Below are positions 13,943 through 14,379 of a DNA stretch of 14,379 nt, one piece after another. The notes under the pieces are model-generated. The model searched no databases. It had not been told where the DNA came from and saw nothing but the letters and a program-made list of their open reading frames with translations. The position numbers were made by a program, and so were the translations under genes. Source of the stretch: a bacterium (GTDB lineage Bacteria; Omnitrophota; Gorgyraeia; Gygaellales; Profunditerraquicolaceae); NCBI GenBank assembly GCA_004298075.1, contig SCRK01000093.1, positions 1 to 14,379 on the forward strand, written 5' to 3'. Each line of letters begins with the position of its first letter. The stretch's first letter is position 1.

Positions 13943-14359
13943 TTATTTATGCGTCCTGATCACGAATTTTGTGCGAAGCGGTAGTTTATAGGCTGCCAGG
14001 CGGAAACAGGCCTTCGCGTACTCCTGCGGAACGCCCCCTAATTCAAAAAGTATGCGGCCCCTCTTTACCACGGCAACCCAATGGTCAAGATCACCTTTGC
14101 CTTTACCCATGCGCACTTCAGCCGGTTTCTTGGTAATGGACTTATCCGGAAAGATCCTGATCCACAATTTTCCGCCCTTGTGCAGCTGGCGGGCCAGGAT
14201 AACGCGCACCGATTCTATCTGGGTATTCTTGATCCAGCCGTTCTCTAAAGATTTTAAACCAAATTCCCCGAAAGCCAGGGTTGCCCCGCTTGTCGCTAGA
14301 CCCCGACGCTGGCTTTTCTGCAATTTACGATATTTGACCCTCTTGGGCATCAAAACCAT
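13943..14359 (-). CDS. rplP: 50S ribosomal protein L16
   Basis: The 138-residue protein is of normal length and holds the L16 signatures PKRVKYRKLQKSQRRG (5-20), ATLAFGEFGLKSLENGWI (26-43), ARQLHKGGKLWIRIFPDKSI (56-75), KPAEVRMGKGKGDLDHWVAVVKRG (78-101) and ILFELGGVPQEYAKACFRLA (103-122). L16 helps position the A-site tRNA elbow. There are two candidate starts: Met1 (14359) and Met4 (14350). Most L16 start MLMPKR or MLQPKR, and the AAGGTG lies five bases before Met1 but 14 before Met4, so I choose Met1, one residue longer than usual. Confidence 0.97.
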   Translation of the reverse strand: MVLMPKRVKYRKLQKSQRRGLATSGATLAFGEFGLKSLENGWIKNTQIESVRVILARQLHKGGKLWIRIFPDKSITKKPAEVRMGKGKGDLDHWVAVVKRGRILFELGGVPQEYAKACFRLAAYKLPLRTKFVIRTHK

Positions 14360-14364
14360 TCAAG

Positions 14365-14370
14365 CACCTT
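14365..14370 (-). promoter_or_regulatory. Ribosome binding site of rplP
   Basis: The minus strand reads AAGGTG five bases before the ATG at 14359. This favours the 138-residue L16 over a start at the internal ATG at 14350. Confidence 0.6.
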
Positions 14371-14379
14371 ATAGTTTTT
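14369..14379 (-). other. Possible last codons of rpsC (S3)
   Basis: In the canonical order rpsC precedes rplP. The right edge allows an in-frame TAA at 14371-14369 (AAA CTA TAA), and another frame stays open until a TGA overlapping the start of rplP. Eleven bases cannot identify a protein, so the assignment rests on gene order only. Confidence 0.3.

Noticed and set aside
1..14379. CRISPR arrays, insertion sequences, tRNA or rRNA genes, integration sites
   Set aside because: Coding density leaves about 230 intergenic bases in short pieces. I saw no repeat array, transposase or RNA-gene signature on either strand.

Overview
The window is almost entirely coding on the minus strand. It carries the 3' two thirds of a bacterial S10-spc-alpha ribosomal protein cluster, read from right to left (about 14.38 kb down to 3.5 kb). 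An aspartate-type aminotransferase, a LeuC/homoaconitase-type dehydratase large subunit and the start of a PilT-like pilus retraction ATPase follow with no visible break. I count 24 complete genes and one gene cut by the left edge. The sum of all spacers is only about 230 bases. The longest is 46 bases, so there is no gene-free stretch over 300 bases.

Transcription order: rplP, rpmC, rpsQ, rplN, rplX, rplE, rpsZ (zinc-type rpsN), rpsH, rplF, rplR, rpsE, rplO, secY, adk, map, infA, rpmJ, rpsM, rpsK, rpsD, rpoA, rplQ, aminotransferase, leuC-like, pilT. The order matches the classical bacterial arrangement, including the secY-adk-map-infA-rpmJ bridge, except that rpmD (L30) is missing between rpsE and rplO. 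All starts are ATG. Stops are TAA in 21 genes and TAG in 3 (rpmJ, rpsM, rpsD). Many neighbours touch or overlap (TAATG junctions), which points to one long transcript with translational coupling. I see no convincing terminator or internal promoter.

The genes supply ribosome subunit proteins, the SecY translocon, AMP/ADP balance (Adk), removal of the initiator methionine (Map), IF-1 and the RNA polymerase alpha subunit: the usual growth-rate-coupled core. The tail adds amino-acid biosynthesis (PLP aminotransferase, Fe-S isomerase subunit) and type IV pilus retraction.

Organism: clearly a bacterium (bacterial RpoA, L17, L36, SecY, IF-1), read with the standard code. The zinc-binding forms of S14, S4, L36, L24 and Adk, the absence of L30, Lys/Ala/Pro-rich tails on L15, L17 and S13, and pilT downstream suggest an uncultivated Gram-negative lineage. 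My best guess is Omnitrophota or another PVC-related phylum. This is a low-confidence inference that a database search could overturn.

I found no evidence of a new defence, mobile or RNA system here. The points worth a second look concern gene content and protein tails within a conserved cluster.
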